DNA from: Limnoperna fortunei | Lineage: Eukaryota; Mollusca; Bivalvia; Mytilida; Modiolidae | Direction: 5' to 3' | DNA length: 64,000 nt | Assembly (NCBI GenBank): GCA_944474755.1 | Contig: OX104123.1 | Span: 60,319,898 to 60,383,897 of the forward strand | Shown here: piece after piece, positions 44,790-55,029 of the stretch | Position numbering within the stretch: the stretch's first letter is position 1 | Layout of the letters: each line of letters opens with the position of its first letter | Made by a program: the position numbers and the translations under genes | Notes under the pieces: model-generated | What the model was told of the DNA's origin: nothing | What the model saw: the letters and a program-made list of their open reading frames with translations, nothing else | Databases searched by the model: none

Positions 44790-45330
44790 TTAACAGTACA
44801 TTGACTTAGTTATATTTGTGTCACATTCACTGACTTGGTGATATATGTGCATTCTAATGACAAGTCGAGAGTTTATTCACAGTACATGTATCATATTCAC
44901 CGATTTGGTTATATTTTGTGTATTCTAATGACAAGTCAACAAGTCATGAATCTAATGACACGTCAACAATTTATTTACAGTACATGTATTTTTCACTGAC
45001 TTGGTTATATTTGTGTATTCTAACGACAAGTCAACAAGTCGTGAATCTAATGACACGTCAACAATTTATTTACAGTGGTTACAGTTGTGCATTCTAATGA
45101 CTAGTCGAGCCACACCAATTTAATTTCTTGTTCTTGAAAATTGAATAAATTTAATAGGGTTTTCTTGAAGAAAAAAAAAAGAAATTTACCTTCGATGTTT
45201 GATTATTTCTTCAACTGTCAAGTTCTTTTAGTGAATTTAAAGTTGTTAAATTGCGAGTTCATTCACAATACATTCATCATATTCACCGACTTGGGTTATA
45301 TTTTGTGTATTCCAATGACAATAATTTTTT
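44790..45330. repeat. Satellite-like tandem repeats, ~90-bp units
   Basis: Repeated blocks GTGTATTCTAATGACAAGTC, ACAGTACATGTAT and TTCACTGACTTGG(T)TATAT occur about five times with variable spacing. A near-exact sub-duplication (AAGTCAACAAGTC(A/G)TGAATC) lies at about 44930 and 45020. Related sequence recurs near 45250-45320. Confidence 0.75.
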
Positions 45331-46000
45331 AACAAAAATACCAACAGACAGAAAATCATTACACAGTTGATGTAATAACCTGAACGAGGCCATAATGTAT
45401 GTATCGATATTGACTTGGGGGAGTTTTTAACGTCCTACACAGACAACCTGATGCCCTTGATCGGACGATAATATATCTATATAATTCAGTTGATCTTGGT
45501 GTACACGTACGTTATACAGGTATAAATTGTACGTCACTGAAGAGTATTATATTGATCTTGAACTTTCTCGGCAGTTTATTACAAACAAATATGCAAAAAA
45601 TATAGTACGGTGTATGATGTAGCAGAAAATTATGCCTTCAGCAAAAAGTTATGATTCCTGGATCATTGCTGAGGATTAAAGTTGTTTTGAGCCACTCTAA
45701 TGACACATCAAAACTGTGAGACATCTTCGAAACCCAGATTGTCATCAACGACATTCGTTGCGTAAGTGAAGAAATTATGCAGTTGTTAATGAATATTCTA
45801 ATATGACATTATGCTTTCGCTATATAAACAAAGCCATGTTAAAATTCCAATCAATTTAGTTCGCACATGCGTAAGTTGTCGGTTTCAGTACGGTGAATTT
45901 TATCCCAAATTTTCACTTTCCGAACCATAATTATCGTTTTTTGTTAATGAAATTTTTTATTTTAGACTGAATTCTGAGATTTGAATGATTCAACACACAG
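45331..46000. other. No recognised gene
   Basis: It includes TTGACTTGGGGGAGTTTTTA at 45413, which also occurs at about 25301, just left of MULE-A. Confidence 0.4.
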
Positions 46001-46136
46001 CAATTGAGACTCTAGTGTTTGGAGAAGGGTGCTTTATTAATAATAATTAAATCAGCATTATATCATAACATGCACAATGCATAACATATTAAGTCTAATC
46101 CACAATACTTAATCTAATATAACATAAAGCACCAAT
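46001..46136 (-). repeat. Ngaro split repeat, outer 136-bp copy
   Basis: CAATTGAGACTCTAGTGTTT to AAAGCACCAAT. It differs from 46336-46471 by one visible base (CACAATGC versus CACAGTGC). Confidence 0.95.
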
Positions 46137-46202
46137 ACAAAAAAAAATAATAATAATAATACAAGAATAACCAAATTAATAAAAGAATCGAAAAGAACCA
46201 CC

Positions 46203-46340
46203 AAAAAAAAAAAAAAAAAAATTTTAAACCGCGCCAACTATGGGTTGGGGAATAAACATATACAAATAAACCTCCACGATAGAGAGCAATAACTATTGTT
46301 CAATTAGGGACAATGGAGTTATCTCCCATTCTCCACAATT
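46203..46340 (-). repeat. Ngaro split repeat, inner copy of the terminal repeat
   Basis: Poly-A, then ATTTTAAACCGCGCCAACTA to CATTCTCCACAATT. Near-identical to 51184-51315. It overlaps the next 136-bp repeat by CAATT. Confidence 0.95.
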
Positions 46341-46471
46341 GAGACTCTAGTGTTTGGAGAAGGGTGCTTTATTAATAATAATTAAATCAGCATTATATCA
46401 TAACATGCACAGTGCATAACATATTAAGTCTAATCCACAATACTTAATCTAATATAACATAAAGCACCAAT
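46336..46471 (-). repeat. Ngaro split repeat, inner 136-bp copy
   Basis: Second copy of the 136-bp repeat, adjoining the recombinase ORF end. Confidence 0.95.
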
Positions 46472-46523
46472 GCCAAGAAAGAGCCAAACACTAGAGTAAG
46501 AGGGGGAGGAAAAGCAATTAGTT

Positions 46524-47261
46524 TTATGCAAATAACACTTTGTACATGTCTTTGGTCACAGCAAAAGATGAGGCTTTAGCATTTTTAATATAAGTTTCAT
46601 AACAATTACTCCTCCAGTCACCATGTGACTTTAACATCAATTCTGAAACCCCTGCTTTAGCCGCAAGAGTAGCACCGCCGTGTCTTAGTGAATGTAAACT
46701 GTAATTGCCTGGCTCCATATCACATTTAATTAATAATTGTTTAAAAAGAGAATAAATTTGGTATTTGCACAAGGGAATTAAAAATAAATCATCTGAACGA
46801 GATGGAAGACCTAAAACTGGGTTTTTAGGAAGACCAGGGATAACTTCTAACAGATTAAGGTAGGCATGAACAGGGCAAAGCTTCCTATCTTGACATTTCG
46901 CTAAAGGAATAACATGTAAGAATTCATGAGTTTGCCTGGTTTTGGACCATTTAACGTTCAAATTTAAGCCCTCGGAAGAAAATTGTACATCACATCTATT
47001 TAATTGTTCATAGTCTTTGTAAGTTTGCACAGAAGTACATAATAAATTAGAAGCTCTTAGCATTCCAAAAAAGGCAAAGGTCAAAAAGACCCACATACAA
47101 GCATGTAAGGGAATTTTTACATCTAGAGTGTTAACTAATAACTTCAACTCTATGCTAGAAATAGGTAACTTAGACTTTGGTAGGTGTGTAGACAATTTAC
47201 ATAAACCCTGAATAGTTAGCTTTAAATCAACACTTTCAAAAACTGCTAATTCATGACCCAA
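46524..47261 (-). CDS. Ngaro tyrosine recombinase
   Basis: 245 codons. It contains the tetrad of phage-integrase-type recombinases: Arg in GMLRASNLL, HSLRHGG (H-x-x-R), the His/Trp region HGDWRS, and the nucleophile Tyr in NCYETYI. The N-terminal part (GLCKLSTHLPKSKLPISSIE) fits the core-binding domain. The enzyme would insert a circular cDNA by strand exchange at a short match such as CAATT. The frame is intact, unlike the rest of the element. The N-terminus may extend upstream: the minus strand above 47261 reads similar sequence in other frames up to about 47520. Confidence 0.9.
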   Translation of the reverse strand: MGHELAVFESVDLKLTIQGLCKLSTHLPKSKLPISSIELKLLVNTLDVKIPLHACMWVFLTFAFFGMLRASNLLCTSVQTYKDYEQLNRCDVQFSSEGLNLNVKWSKTRQTHEFLHVIPLAKCQDRKLCPVHAYLNLLEVIPGLPKNPVLGLPSRSDDLFLIPLCKYQIYSLFKQLLIKCDMEPGNYSLHSLRHGGATLAAKAGVSELMLKSHGDWRSNCYETYIKNAKASSFAVTKDMYKVLFA

Positions 47262-47539
47262 AAGTTTGCAAAAGGTTTTGACTCCTGATAAGTAATTTTT
47301 AATGGAGGACGTGCTATCAAAACTAAGAGATAAGAAATAGGCAAATCCGCAAAGAGCATCATTTCGGCAAGGGAATGGTTTAAATCCATAGTATGCACAA
47401 AAGCGTAAATAAGTGTCTAGCTGAGTATGAAGATTCTTTCTCGTTCCAGGTCGGAAAGCAGCTCGCTTAACAGATCTAACGCCAGTATCTATTAGATGTC
47501 TTCTTGAGTAAAAATCTGCAAAAACAAAATAATGTCAAC

Positions 47540-49018
47540 TTATACTTCATAAATATCATCAAACAAAACGTTGCTTATGACACACTCTCTGTAATCAAAT
47601 CTTTGAGTAGAAAGAAAATCTAAGAAGTCTCTTCTGTACTTCTGTCCAAGATTCCAACGCGACAAAGCATCTGCAAGCCGGTTATCAGTACTGGGAATAT
47701 AAACAAGTCTTATTTCCGCATTATTGAACTCAGATAACATAGAAATTTGTCTTGCAATATGCAACATTTTATGGTCTCTACCCTTTCCGCTGTTTAAAAT
47801 ACTTATAACGCTTTGATTGTCACAATATAATTGTAATCGTCTATTGGTAGTGGCCTTGCACCACAATCTAAGAGATATATAGATGGCCAACATTTCAAGT
47901 ACTCCTATGTGGTCTTCAACAAATTTTTCTGGAATGTCACAATGGAAATATTCTAAAGAATCAGAGTTAATGCCTCCTAGGCCACTCAAGCATGCATCAG
48001 TTGAAATTATTGTATCGGGATGACTCCAAATTACATCTGGAATTATACTAACTCCATTAAAAGTTTCAAAAAAAGAAATCCACCACTTAATATCAGCTCG
48101 CAGTTCCTTATCTAAAGAAATTCTGTAATGATTGTACTTATACTTTCTCAAGGTAGCAAGAAGTCTAGAGATAAATAACCTGCCTCCTCTTACACATTCT
48201 GCAAATGCTAGCTTTCCTACAAGCTGTTGCAATTGTCGTTTAGTGCACTTTTTCCGTTTTGAAAATAGTGTCACAAAATAAATTATTTCCCTTAATTTTT
48301 GACTAGGAATTTCAACTGTCATTTGCTCTGTATTGTATTCTTTCCCTAAGAAAACCATGATATGGTAAGGGGATGCACATTTATCCTCACTAATCTTAAG
48401 ACCTAATTCCTTGAATATATAAAGTGTTTTATGGTATAGGGTAGAAGCATGCTCAGGGGAAGCAACCCCTCCAAAATCATCGAGATAGTTGATAGAATCA
48501 ATGTCATGCTTACTAAGGATAAAATTTACTAAATTGGTAATTCTTTGACATGCTTATGGCGATGAACGCATCCCAAAAATCAGTCTTTTATCAACATAGA
48601 TAAAGTCTTTCCAACGAAAACACTGTAAAAAGTAATCGTGGGGGTCGATAGCAAATTGACGAAAAGCCTTGGCAAGATCAATCTTAAACATGTGGCAGCC
48701 TCGACCGTACTTTGATAGCAATTCAATGAATTTTTCATGACGAGGGTATTGTAAAGCTAATTCTTCCCCTAAAAAATAGTCTTTAACGATCCCAGCATTA
48801 ACTGACTGTGGTCCTCCGTATGAACAATCTACAATTACTCTACGGCCACCCTCCTTTTTTGGTACAGAGAAAATGGGGGCCACTGACGGAGTTAAACGAA
48901 AAGGGTTATCAAGAAAAGGACCGGCAATGTGTCCTGTAGCTAGCTCATCCGATATAAACTTTTCAATGTCACTGTCAAATTCTGATCGTACTTGATTCCT
49001 AATGGGCGGATTTGGCAA
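47540..49018 (-). pseudogene. Ngaro reverse transcriptase-RNase H, one in-frame stop
   Basis: One frame runs from 49018 to 47540 with a single TAA at 48554-48556. Before the stop: APIFSVPKKEGGRRVIVDCS, HMFKIDLAKAFRQFAIDPHD and LIFGMRSSP. After it: ACQRITNLVNF, then NYLDDFGGV (the YxDD-type catalytic block, about 48473-48496), LGLKISEDKC and PYHIMVFLGKEY. RNase H begins near DTIISTDACLSGLGG, with EMLAIYISL, YCDNQSVI and NRLADALSRW. DIRS-order RT/RH proteins have this shape. Upstream, LEFGWPINFTSN belongs to the same protein but is one frame off (junction about 49010), so there is also a frameshift. Two lesions inactivate an otherwise well kept polyprotein. Confidence 0.9.
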
Positions 49019-49461
49019 ACATTACTAGTAAAATTGATAGGCCAACCAAATTCTAAAAACTGCAATACTTTGGAGTCATGAAAATCTGTAGCATATTCAT
49101 ACCACTTTGAAATATTTAAATCTGTTTCAACCTTAAGCTTACAATGAACATAATTAGGTTTCCCTGATAATAACACTCTGTCATGTAATAAAATATCAGC
49201 ATTGGTTGTATACAAATCATTAATAACATCAAACAAAAAATATTTGGTAATATCAGCATATTCATAATATAATGGTCCAGCTGGCTTAGTGAACCATGAA
49301 AATCTACACATACAATTATTAACTTTACAATTTTTACAATACCCAGAGTCTATATGTTCAATAAAAAAAATTATCAGGGTAAAATTCATAAAAGATATCT
49401 TTCTCAATAGAAATATCTTGATGATCAAGAGAAGGTAAGTCTTGAACGAGTTGATCTGCAC
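48940..49461 (-). pseudogene. N-terminal part of the Ngaro RT polyprotein, frameshifted from RT
   Basis: The frame reads SGYCKNCKVNNCMCRFSWFT, AGPLYYEYADITKYFLFDVI, KLKVETDLNISKWYEY and VLQFLEFGWPINFTSN. The last block normally precedes the RT start PNPPIRNQ, found one frame over. A Cys cluster (CKNCKVNNCMC) may bind zinc. Confidence 0.75.
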
Positions 49462-49484
49462 CGAGAGGAGGGATTACAGGTACC

Positions 49485-50027
49485 TTAGAATTCATGGGAA
49501 TGGGGAACACCTGCATTTTCATAGGGAAGCACATCTAATGTACATAAAACATTAGGCACACCTGCATTTTCAGGGGCAGGAACATCTGACTTCAATTCCA
49601 TAGGCACACTTGCACTAAGAGGGGGGAGAACTTTAAAGTCCCTCATATCAGGGGACACACCTGCATATTCAGAGGGAAGCACATCTAATGTGGATAAAAC
49701 TCTAGGCACACCTGCATTTTCAGGGGCGGGAATATCGTAATCCAAATCAATAAGCACACCTGCATCAACAGGGGAAGAGACTTCTGAGTGAAATAAATTA
49801 CTAAGGACCCTATTATCGGTACAAAGTGGGGAACACACATTCCACTCTGTAAAAGAAGACACACCTGAATTTTCAGGAAAAAACACACCTGACCTGGCAG
49901 GGGAACTTAAATCTAACTCAGCTAATTTCTCTTGGCTGGTACCTACATGTACAGATATTTTAGGGTCAATATTTACATGTACAATTTCATCATATGAGTT
50001 AAAATAACTAAAAATACACATATTCAA
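49485..50027 (-). CDS. Ngaro gag-proximal ORF with AGV repeats
   Basis: An open frame of 180 codons in the same frame as the gag ORF, but separated from it by stops. It contains about nine imperfect repeats of (P)ENAGVP/S type: PARSGVFFPENSGVSS, PVDAGVLIDL, APENAGVPRVLSTLDVLPSE, YAGVSP, APENAGVPNVLCTLDVLPYE and NAGVP. Two ~35-residue units are near-identical, showing internal duplication. It could be a linker between capsid and RT proteins. No known domain. Confidence 0.6.
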   Translation of the reverse strand: MNMCIFSYFNSYDEIVHVNIDPKISVHVGTSQEKLAELDLSSPARSGVFFPENSGVSSFTEWNVCSPLCTDNRVLSNLFHSEVSSPVDAGVLIDLDYDIPAPENAGVPRVLSTLDVLPSEYAGVSPDMRDFKVLPPLSASVPMELKSDVPAPENAGVPNVLCTLDVLPYENAGVPHSHEF

Positions 50028-50039
50028 AGACTGAAATAC

Positions 50040-51176
50040 TAATAGTCAACTCTGACTTTCGGCTGTATTTTCTATCACTGTACAAGATTTTGCTGGATGT
50101 CTGCAGGCGGAATCGAACGGGTTTTTACCTCTACGCACACATTTTCGACAGGAATGATACAACTTTTTATCACCGAATTTTCCGAAATGATCACCTGAAG
50201 TTTGGCAATTTCAAGCTTGGTAAGAACCACAAACGATGTACCAATTTTCACGGTTGGAAGATGATATAGGTGTTACCAATGTTCTATATTTCTCATCCGC
50301 AAACGAGTCATTCCAGGATTTTAAGCCTCTCTCGATAGCACGAAGGACTTCTGCATGATAAGCTTTAATTTCAGAGAATGGAAATTTCTCAGCCAAATAC
50401 AGTAAATTTAGCAAGTGTGATTGTCTAAATTGAATAAACTCCTTTTCCACGTTCAATAAAATAAAGATTTCACCTCTAATCAGCTGAATCAGGCCGAATT
50501 GTTTGTCATTGTAATTAACTGAAGAATTTTGAGCAAATTCATGCGGCCAGGGAACATCCAAAGTAACTCGATCTTTTGAAGCCCTTGCTTCCCCAGATAT
50601 GGCTTTAGTTTTTGTTTTCGGTGTAAAAGGTTCATAAAATTTATTACCTTTACATTGTCCGCTCTCTTCGGTGAGTGAATCACCAGAAGAATCATCATCA
50701 CTGTCACTGTCAGTGGGCTGTAGCTGGATTGCAGCAAAATTTCCCTTTAACTGTTCCACTTTTTTGGATAAATTTTCATCAGCACGAAGAGTTTTCACTG
50801 AGGGTATGTCTGTTTTATTGGTTTTATGAATAGATTTTGACCGGGACACTTTCTGATTTGGCAAGTCTTGTGATTTAGTAAGTATACGCTTTTTTGTCAG
50901 ATCTTCTAGTTTAATCGATAGTTCTAAGTTTCTATTTTCTTCTTCAAGCAATGAAATACTGCGTAATAGTTCGTCGCTCGAGTTCGTTCCGCAAGGGGTG
51001 GAAGCTATCACTCGTGGACCAGGAGTCTGGACTTTTTGTTTGGCACCGATACCCACTTCAGGTGCTTTAGGAGTAGAAGGAATGTCATTCTCTGAGTGTA
51101 TTGACATTTCATGCACTATAAAGTCTTTAAGATGATCTGGTAATCTTCTACCTTTAGCTGATCTTGTCTCCATTGA
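50040..51176 (-). pseudogene. Ngaro gag-like protein, with one stop before its zinc-binding tail
   Basis: METRSAKGRRLPDHLKDFIV starts near 51175 (the frame is open further up to 51212). A coiled-coil-like stretch (LLRSISLLEEENRNLELSIK) and an acidic Ser-rich stretch (DSDSDDDSSGDS) follow. The gag-type core reads FGLIQLIRGEIFILLNVEKE and AIERGLKSWNDSFADEKYRT. A TAG/TGA-type stop after CGSYQA (50211) interrupts it. The same frame continues LYHSCRKCVRRGKNPFDSAC and RHPAKSC, a likely zinc-binding tail, to about 50042. Confidence 0.8.
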
Positions 51177-51183
51177 GGAAAAC

Positions 51184-51315
51184 AAAAAAAAAAAAATTTT
51201 AAACCGCGCCAACTATGGGTTGGGGAATAAACATATACAAATAAACCTCCACGATAGAGAGCAATAACTATTGTTCAATTAGGGACAATGGAGTTATCTC
51301 CCATTCTCCACAATT
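51184..51315 (-). repeat. Ngaro terminal repeat, 5' copy
   Basis: Counterpart of 46209-46340. It lies just upstream of the gag start, so it probably carries the promoter region. Confidence 0.93.
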
Positions 51316-51439
51316 AAATTATTTGTCTCACCACTATATAATTATTGACACGCGGGAGAAATGTGGAACAGCCATACAGTTGCGCACATTTTTATGCCGC
51401 TTCAATGTACAGATTACCGCATTTGTCATAATCAGAATC

Positions 51440-51600
51440 GAAATAATTCATGCATACCAATCTTTATTGTCGTTTTAACATGGGTGGTCATTATATTCCT
51501 GATATTTTACACCTCGTTATCGCTCGGGGCAAAATATTCACGAATATAATGCCCACCCATTTTAAAACGACAATAAAGTATGGTATGCATGAATTATTTC
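51440..51600. repeat. Large palindrome (foldback element)
   Basis: The left arm GAAATAATTCATGCATACCA, TTTATTGTCGTTTT, GGGTGG and CATTATATTC is matched by the inverted right arm ending GGTATGCATGAATTATTTC. Arms are about 70 bp around ACACCTCGTTATCGCTCGGGG. Related to 9835-9925. Confidence 0.88.
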
Positions 51601-51624
51601 TTAAATGAAATAATGAAAATTGTA

Positions 51625-51900
51625 GAAATTAAAAATGTTGTAATTTTACAAATAATAAGCTAATGATCAAAAACCTGTGTTGACCCCCATGTTCTATTTT
51701 TAGTAACAGCGGCCATATTTGTCTGATGATCAACACCCTGGGTACAAACTTGAAACTAGGAACCCTAAGGATGATTGTGGCCAAGTTTGAAAAAAATTGG
51801 CCCAGTGGTTTCAGATGAGATTTTTGAAAAAGTTTACGACGGACGACGGACGCCAAGTGATAGCAATAGCTCACATGGACCTTCGGTCCAGGTGAGCTAA
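51625..51900 (+). repeat. Dispersed repeat ending GGTGAGCTAAAA
   Basis: It carries GACGGACGACGGACGCCAAG, TGATAGCAATAGCTCACATG and TCCAGGTGAGCTAAAA. A longer relative lies at 57.66-58.27 kb. Right half only. Confidence 0.65.
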
Positions 51901-51913
51901 AAAAAAGACTTAC

Positions 51914-51955
51914 CAAACTCGATATCTGATTGCATGTCAACTACTGATGAGGTGT
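51914..51955 (-). CDS. Small internal exon of minus-strand gene X
   Basis: 42 bp, between acceptor TTTATATTGTAG and a consensus donor TTTG|GTAAGT. Phase 1 in, phase 1 out. It encodes (D)TSSVVDMQSDIEF. Joined to the 52889-52935 exon it gives NMSTLDTSSVVDMQSDIEF with no frame break. Exons further downstream would lie below 51.9 kb; the Ngaro element sits in that intron or flank. Confidence 0.6.
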
Positions 51956-52322
51956 CTACAATATAAATATATTTAATTGAATACACTGTAATATTATTCT
52001 GAATCAAAAAGCAAAATATGCAAACTGATGTTTCATTAATTAAATTTACTGACCCAGGACTACCAGTAAGAAAGGCATCTACACACTAGATCTATAATTC
52101 TATAGTGTATGCAATGTAAATTTCTGTCAACCTCAATATTTGAGAAAGAATGTTACACTCAAATTTTCTGTCTAGGGCTATTAATGAAGTCTATATATCT
52201 GACAGATTTCAATATTTCAGTGGATCAGTGTATCATTTTTAACAGAAAACAAAATAAAACATGTGAATGCTACTGCAAATAAGCAAAGACTGAAAAGTGT
52301 GGGAAGTCAACATTTTTTTCTA

Positions 52323-52435
52323 TCAAGTTGCAAAGACATAAATATTTCGTATTTCGAAGTATATAAATCTTTTATCTCTTAGGGTCAAACTTCCTTCAGC
52401 TGTAATATGGTTTCTGGGTTCATCAGTCACATTGT
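52323..52435 (-). CDS. Possible alternative last exon of gene X
   Basis: Acceptor CCTAATTGTAG, same phase 1 entry as the 51955 exon. It reads (D)NVTDEPRNHITAEGSLTLRD then KRFIYFEIRNIYVFAT and stops at 52323-52325. No usable donor follows, so it would end the protein. It would give a different C-terminus by alternative splicing. Unproven. Confidence 0.35.
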
Positions 52436-52888
52436 CTACAATTAGGAATGTCAACACCACAGGAGACTCTTAAGTAGTAAACTGTCTGATATTGTAAAAC
52501 AATTACAGAGTTCAGCTGAGGTTATCATCACCATACAGTATAGTACCATTCATGATAACACACCCATATTCATTAATTAAATTAAATAGATATAATAAAT
52601 GAATAAAAAAAGTGTCAAAATTTTACTTCTGACAGAGAAGTTGGGCTGAAATGAATCAAATAAAAGAAATGTGTCAATAGGGTCAGACAGATCTGAAAAG
52701 AGCTTCCAATGTAAAATTTATTTGTGCAAATGATAATACCAAATATAAAATCATTCCAATTTCAATACAACTGCCAAGAAATGTTTGACAGAAATATTAA
52801 GATTCCCATAAAATGTTTTCCCAAGAGCATAAAAGATGTAAATATAATATCAATTATGAATTGTAAATTTTAGAGAACACATTTTTAC

Positions 52889-52935
52889 CTAATGTAGACA
52901 TATTCTGCTGGTAGGAATTGTTGACTCGTTCAAAT
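52889..52935 (-). CDS. Small internal exon of gene X
   Basis: 47 bp, acceptor GATGTTGTAG, donor TTAG|GTAAAA. Phase 2 in, phase 1 out. It encodes FERVNNSYQQNMSTL. The out-phase fits the exon at 51955 (and 52435) exactly. The in-phase does not fit the first exon (phase 1 out), so at least one exon between 52.94 and 54.40 kb is missing from this model. Confidence 0.55.
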
Positions 52936-52999
52936 CTACAACATCAAAATGAAAACAACTTTGGTAACAATAATCACATTTGTATTCACTGCGAGGTTA

Positions 53000-53970
53000 A
53001 ATATCATTAGAAGATTGATAAACAAACACTTTTAAAATTAATATTTTTTGAAAATGTATACCTTTTGTTATAATCATTTTTTTAAACAAATTTATACACT
53101 GCAATTAAAAGAATATAGTTGTTTATACTGTACAATTATATTTCACCAGTACAATGAATGCATGCTTCTATTAGCAGATGCTTATATGGCGCATCAGCTA
53201 AACTGACTAAAGCCCTAAAAATCCTAAAAAACTCCCTGAGGACATGGGTACCAGATGATTTTATTCTGCAGTGCAGTGCAAAACTTTATTCTGGTACCTT
53301 AATTGCATGATAAATGTATTTATTTGGGTCACTTACTCGTAGGCAAACCAATGTTAAGTTTATTTTTATTTGATGCAATTTTTTATAATGCCAACATTAA
53401 TATATAATGATGATTGGTTAAATAAAATACTTTATACTTTATAATCTAAAATGCATACATGTACATGGTATGTTTGATATTTTATTTAATTTTTTGGCTT
53501 TTCCTTCACATCTTTGTATACTCTGGGATTGAAAATTGTGTAGTACCGGTATAAGCACCTCCCCCCTCTTCTGTAAAAATTAAAAAATATATCAGTACAT
53601 AATCAATGTGTGAATTATCTTTTTGATACCGTTACACACGTTACATCTAATATTAAACCTCACTTAAATTACACAAAACAATATCACGTGACTTTTATAA
53701 AAGAGATGTCTTTCTAGACAAAACCAACAATTTGCTTGCAAGGGTGACAACCTCGAAACCGAACCGGCAATCTGAAATGGGGAGACAATACCCTCCTCGA
53801 CCGGTACAATCCTAATTCATTAAAGTCATTTAATCGATAATTGGAAACAGTTTGTATTATTTAAATTTGAAATAATGGATGTTACGGGTGTTTTAAAAAC
53901 ACATAATTATGAGAAATAACACTGTGTTTGGTCTATGAAGTTGGTCTATCTTGATTTGTTTGGTTTAATA
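53000..53970. other. Intronic DNA of gene X
   Basis: Holds no recognised exon or repeat protein. A TCACGTGAC E-box occurs at about 53686. Confidence 0.4.
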
Positions 53971-53974
53971 AGAC

Positions 53975-54086
53975 AATTGTGGCCTTCTTAATCGATGGAC
54001 ATGTAAGAATTGTCAACTTGCTCCAGAAAGACAACCCATGCAAGTTGACAATTCTCGATCACCACCTCTTAAGAAGGCCATTATTG
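53975..54086. repeat. Foldback repeat in gene X intron
   Basis: GGCCTTCTTAA and GAATTGTCAACTTGC are answered by GCAAGTTGACAATTC and TTAAGAAGGCC. Arms about 45 bp with interruptions. Confidence 0.75.
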
Positions 54087-54397
54087 TATATTATAACTTA
54101 AAAACTACTCGCAGTTTGTGAAACCAGCAAGTAGGTGTTTTTATTTTCCTCGCTTTACGAATTACATCAGTTTTATTTTTAAAATGAATTTTACGGCACA
54201 GGATAGGTAATGACGTAGCGACACCCTCATTTACACAATGTAAATGAGAAAACACGTTTTACATTGTGTATTCTCTTTCTTTTCGATCCGTTGATCCAGT
54301 GACATGGAATGCGCCAACATTCTTTTGCTTTTTAAACAAATTATATCTACAATAATGATCAATAAAAAGAATGCACGAATATTATTAAAATTGTTAC

Positions 54398-54461
54398 CTT
54401 TCTCTTTGTATTCCTGCACTTCTAGTTCTAATAACTCACTTGACTGTTGTTCGTCTGACAT
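54398..54461 (-). CDS. First coding exon of gene X
   Basis: ATG at 54461 opens MSDEQQSSELLELEVQEYKE and K, ending at AAAG|GTAACA (54398/54397), phase 1. It is acidic and helical, with a heptad-like Leu/Val pattern. With the downstream exons the protein is a short coiled-coil-type product (…FERVNNSYQQNMSTLD…VVDMQSDIEF). Small helical adaptor proteins (BLOC/BORC type) look like this, but I cannot assign one. A frame upstream of the ATG is open but lacks coding character. Confidence 0.55.
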
Positions 54462-54521
54462 CTTTTCCAGGGTGTCTTTTCTGATAACTAATACACTTAG
54501 AAGCGTGTTTAAAAATAAACA

Positions 54522-54581
54522 CACGTGGAATAAAATTATGTCACGTGACTTTTTGTACACAAGCAAAATGCAAAACACGTG
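54522..54581 (-). promoter_or_regulatory. Cluster of three CACGTG E-boxes upstream of gene X
   Basis: CACGTG occurs at 54522-54527, 54542-54547 and 54576-54581, 60-120 bp upstream of the start codon. The middle one is the full palindrome GTCACGTGAC (54540-54549), the consensus of the CLEAR element bound by TFEB/MITF-type bHLH-Zip factors. Three sites in 60 bp is unlikely by chance in AT-rich DNA. Regulation by such factors is inferred. Confidence 0.5.
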
Positions 54582-54832
54582 ATATATTTTAACAACTGTG
54601 TTATCGATCCGACAGCGTTGGTTATTTATAGAACAGTGCACACAGCATTGAACAAATAAACCTTAATTAGTGAATATCTCATTAATGATTTAATTAATCA
54701 AAAATAGAGCGCCGTTCGTCTATAGTACTAAATAGGTCCGATAATCCCTGCAAGTTTGAGCTCTTAATATTGTGTAGTTTTCGGATAAAAACACAAAATC
54801 TGTGACGGACAAAATTTTACCAAAGTGAATAC

Positions 54833-54871
54833 ATTACTTACCCGCCTCCTACAGGAGGGCGGGTAAGTAAT
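54833..54871. repeat. Short hairpin
   Basis: TTACTTACCCGCC and GGCGGGTAAGTAA around TCCTACAGGAG. Confidence 0.7.
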
Positions 54872-55029
54872 AATCGTGTACTAATATAAACTTTGATATA
54901 ATCACTTTAACAGTTTTGATAAAAAGTACAGTTACAAAAATTCATATAACTAATACAAAATTCTCATACAGTTGTTGATGAAAGAACATTTATCAAAATT
55001 ACTATACCCCTTACCAAAAAATGTAGACT

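Larger units (their letters stand above)
46001..51315 (-). mobile_element. Ngaro-type tyrosine-recombinase retrotransposon with split direct repeats
   Basis: 5,315 bp, minus strand. Direct repeats are split. A 136-bp repeat lies at 46001-46136 and 46336-46471. A second repeat of about 132 bp lies at about 46209-46340 and 51184-51315. Read on the minus strand the order is: second repeat, ORFs, first repeat, second repeat, first repeat. This is the A1-ORFs-B1-A2-B2 plan of Ngaro elements, not the inverted ends of DIRS1. The two repeats meet at CAATT, which also occurs at both outer ends. The ORFs are gag-like, RT plus RNase H, and tyrosine recombinase. No target duplication is expected for recombinase integration. 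Confidence 0.92.

Noticed and set aside
54398..54461. Naming gene X as a KxDL/BORC or BLOC-1 subunit
   Set aside because: Only a loose resemblance of short helical exons; the key motif is not matched.
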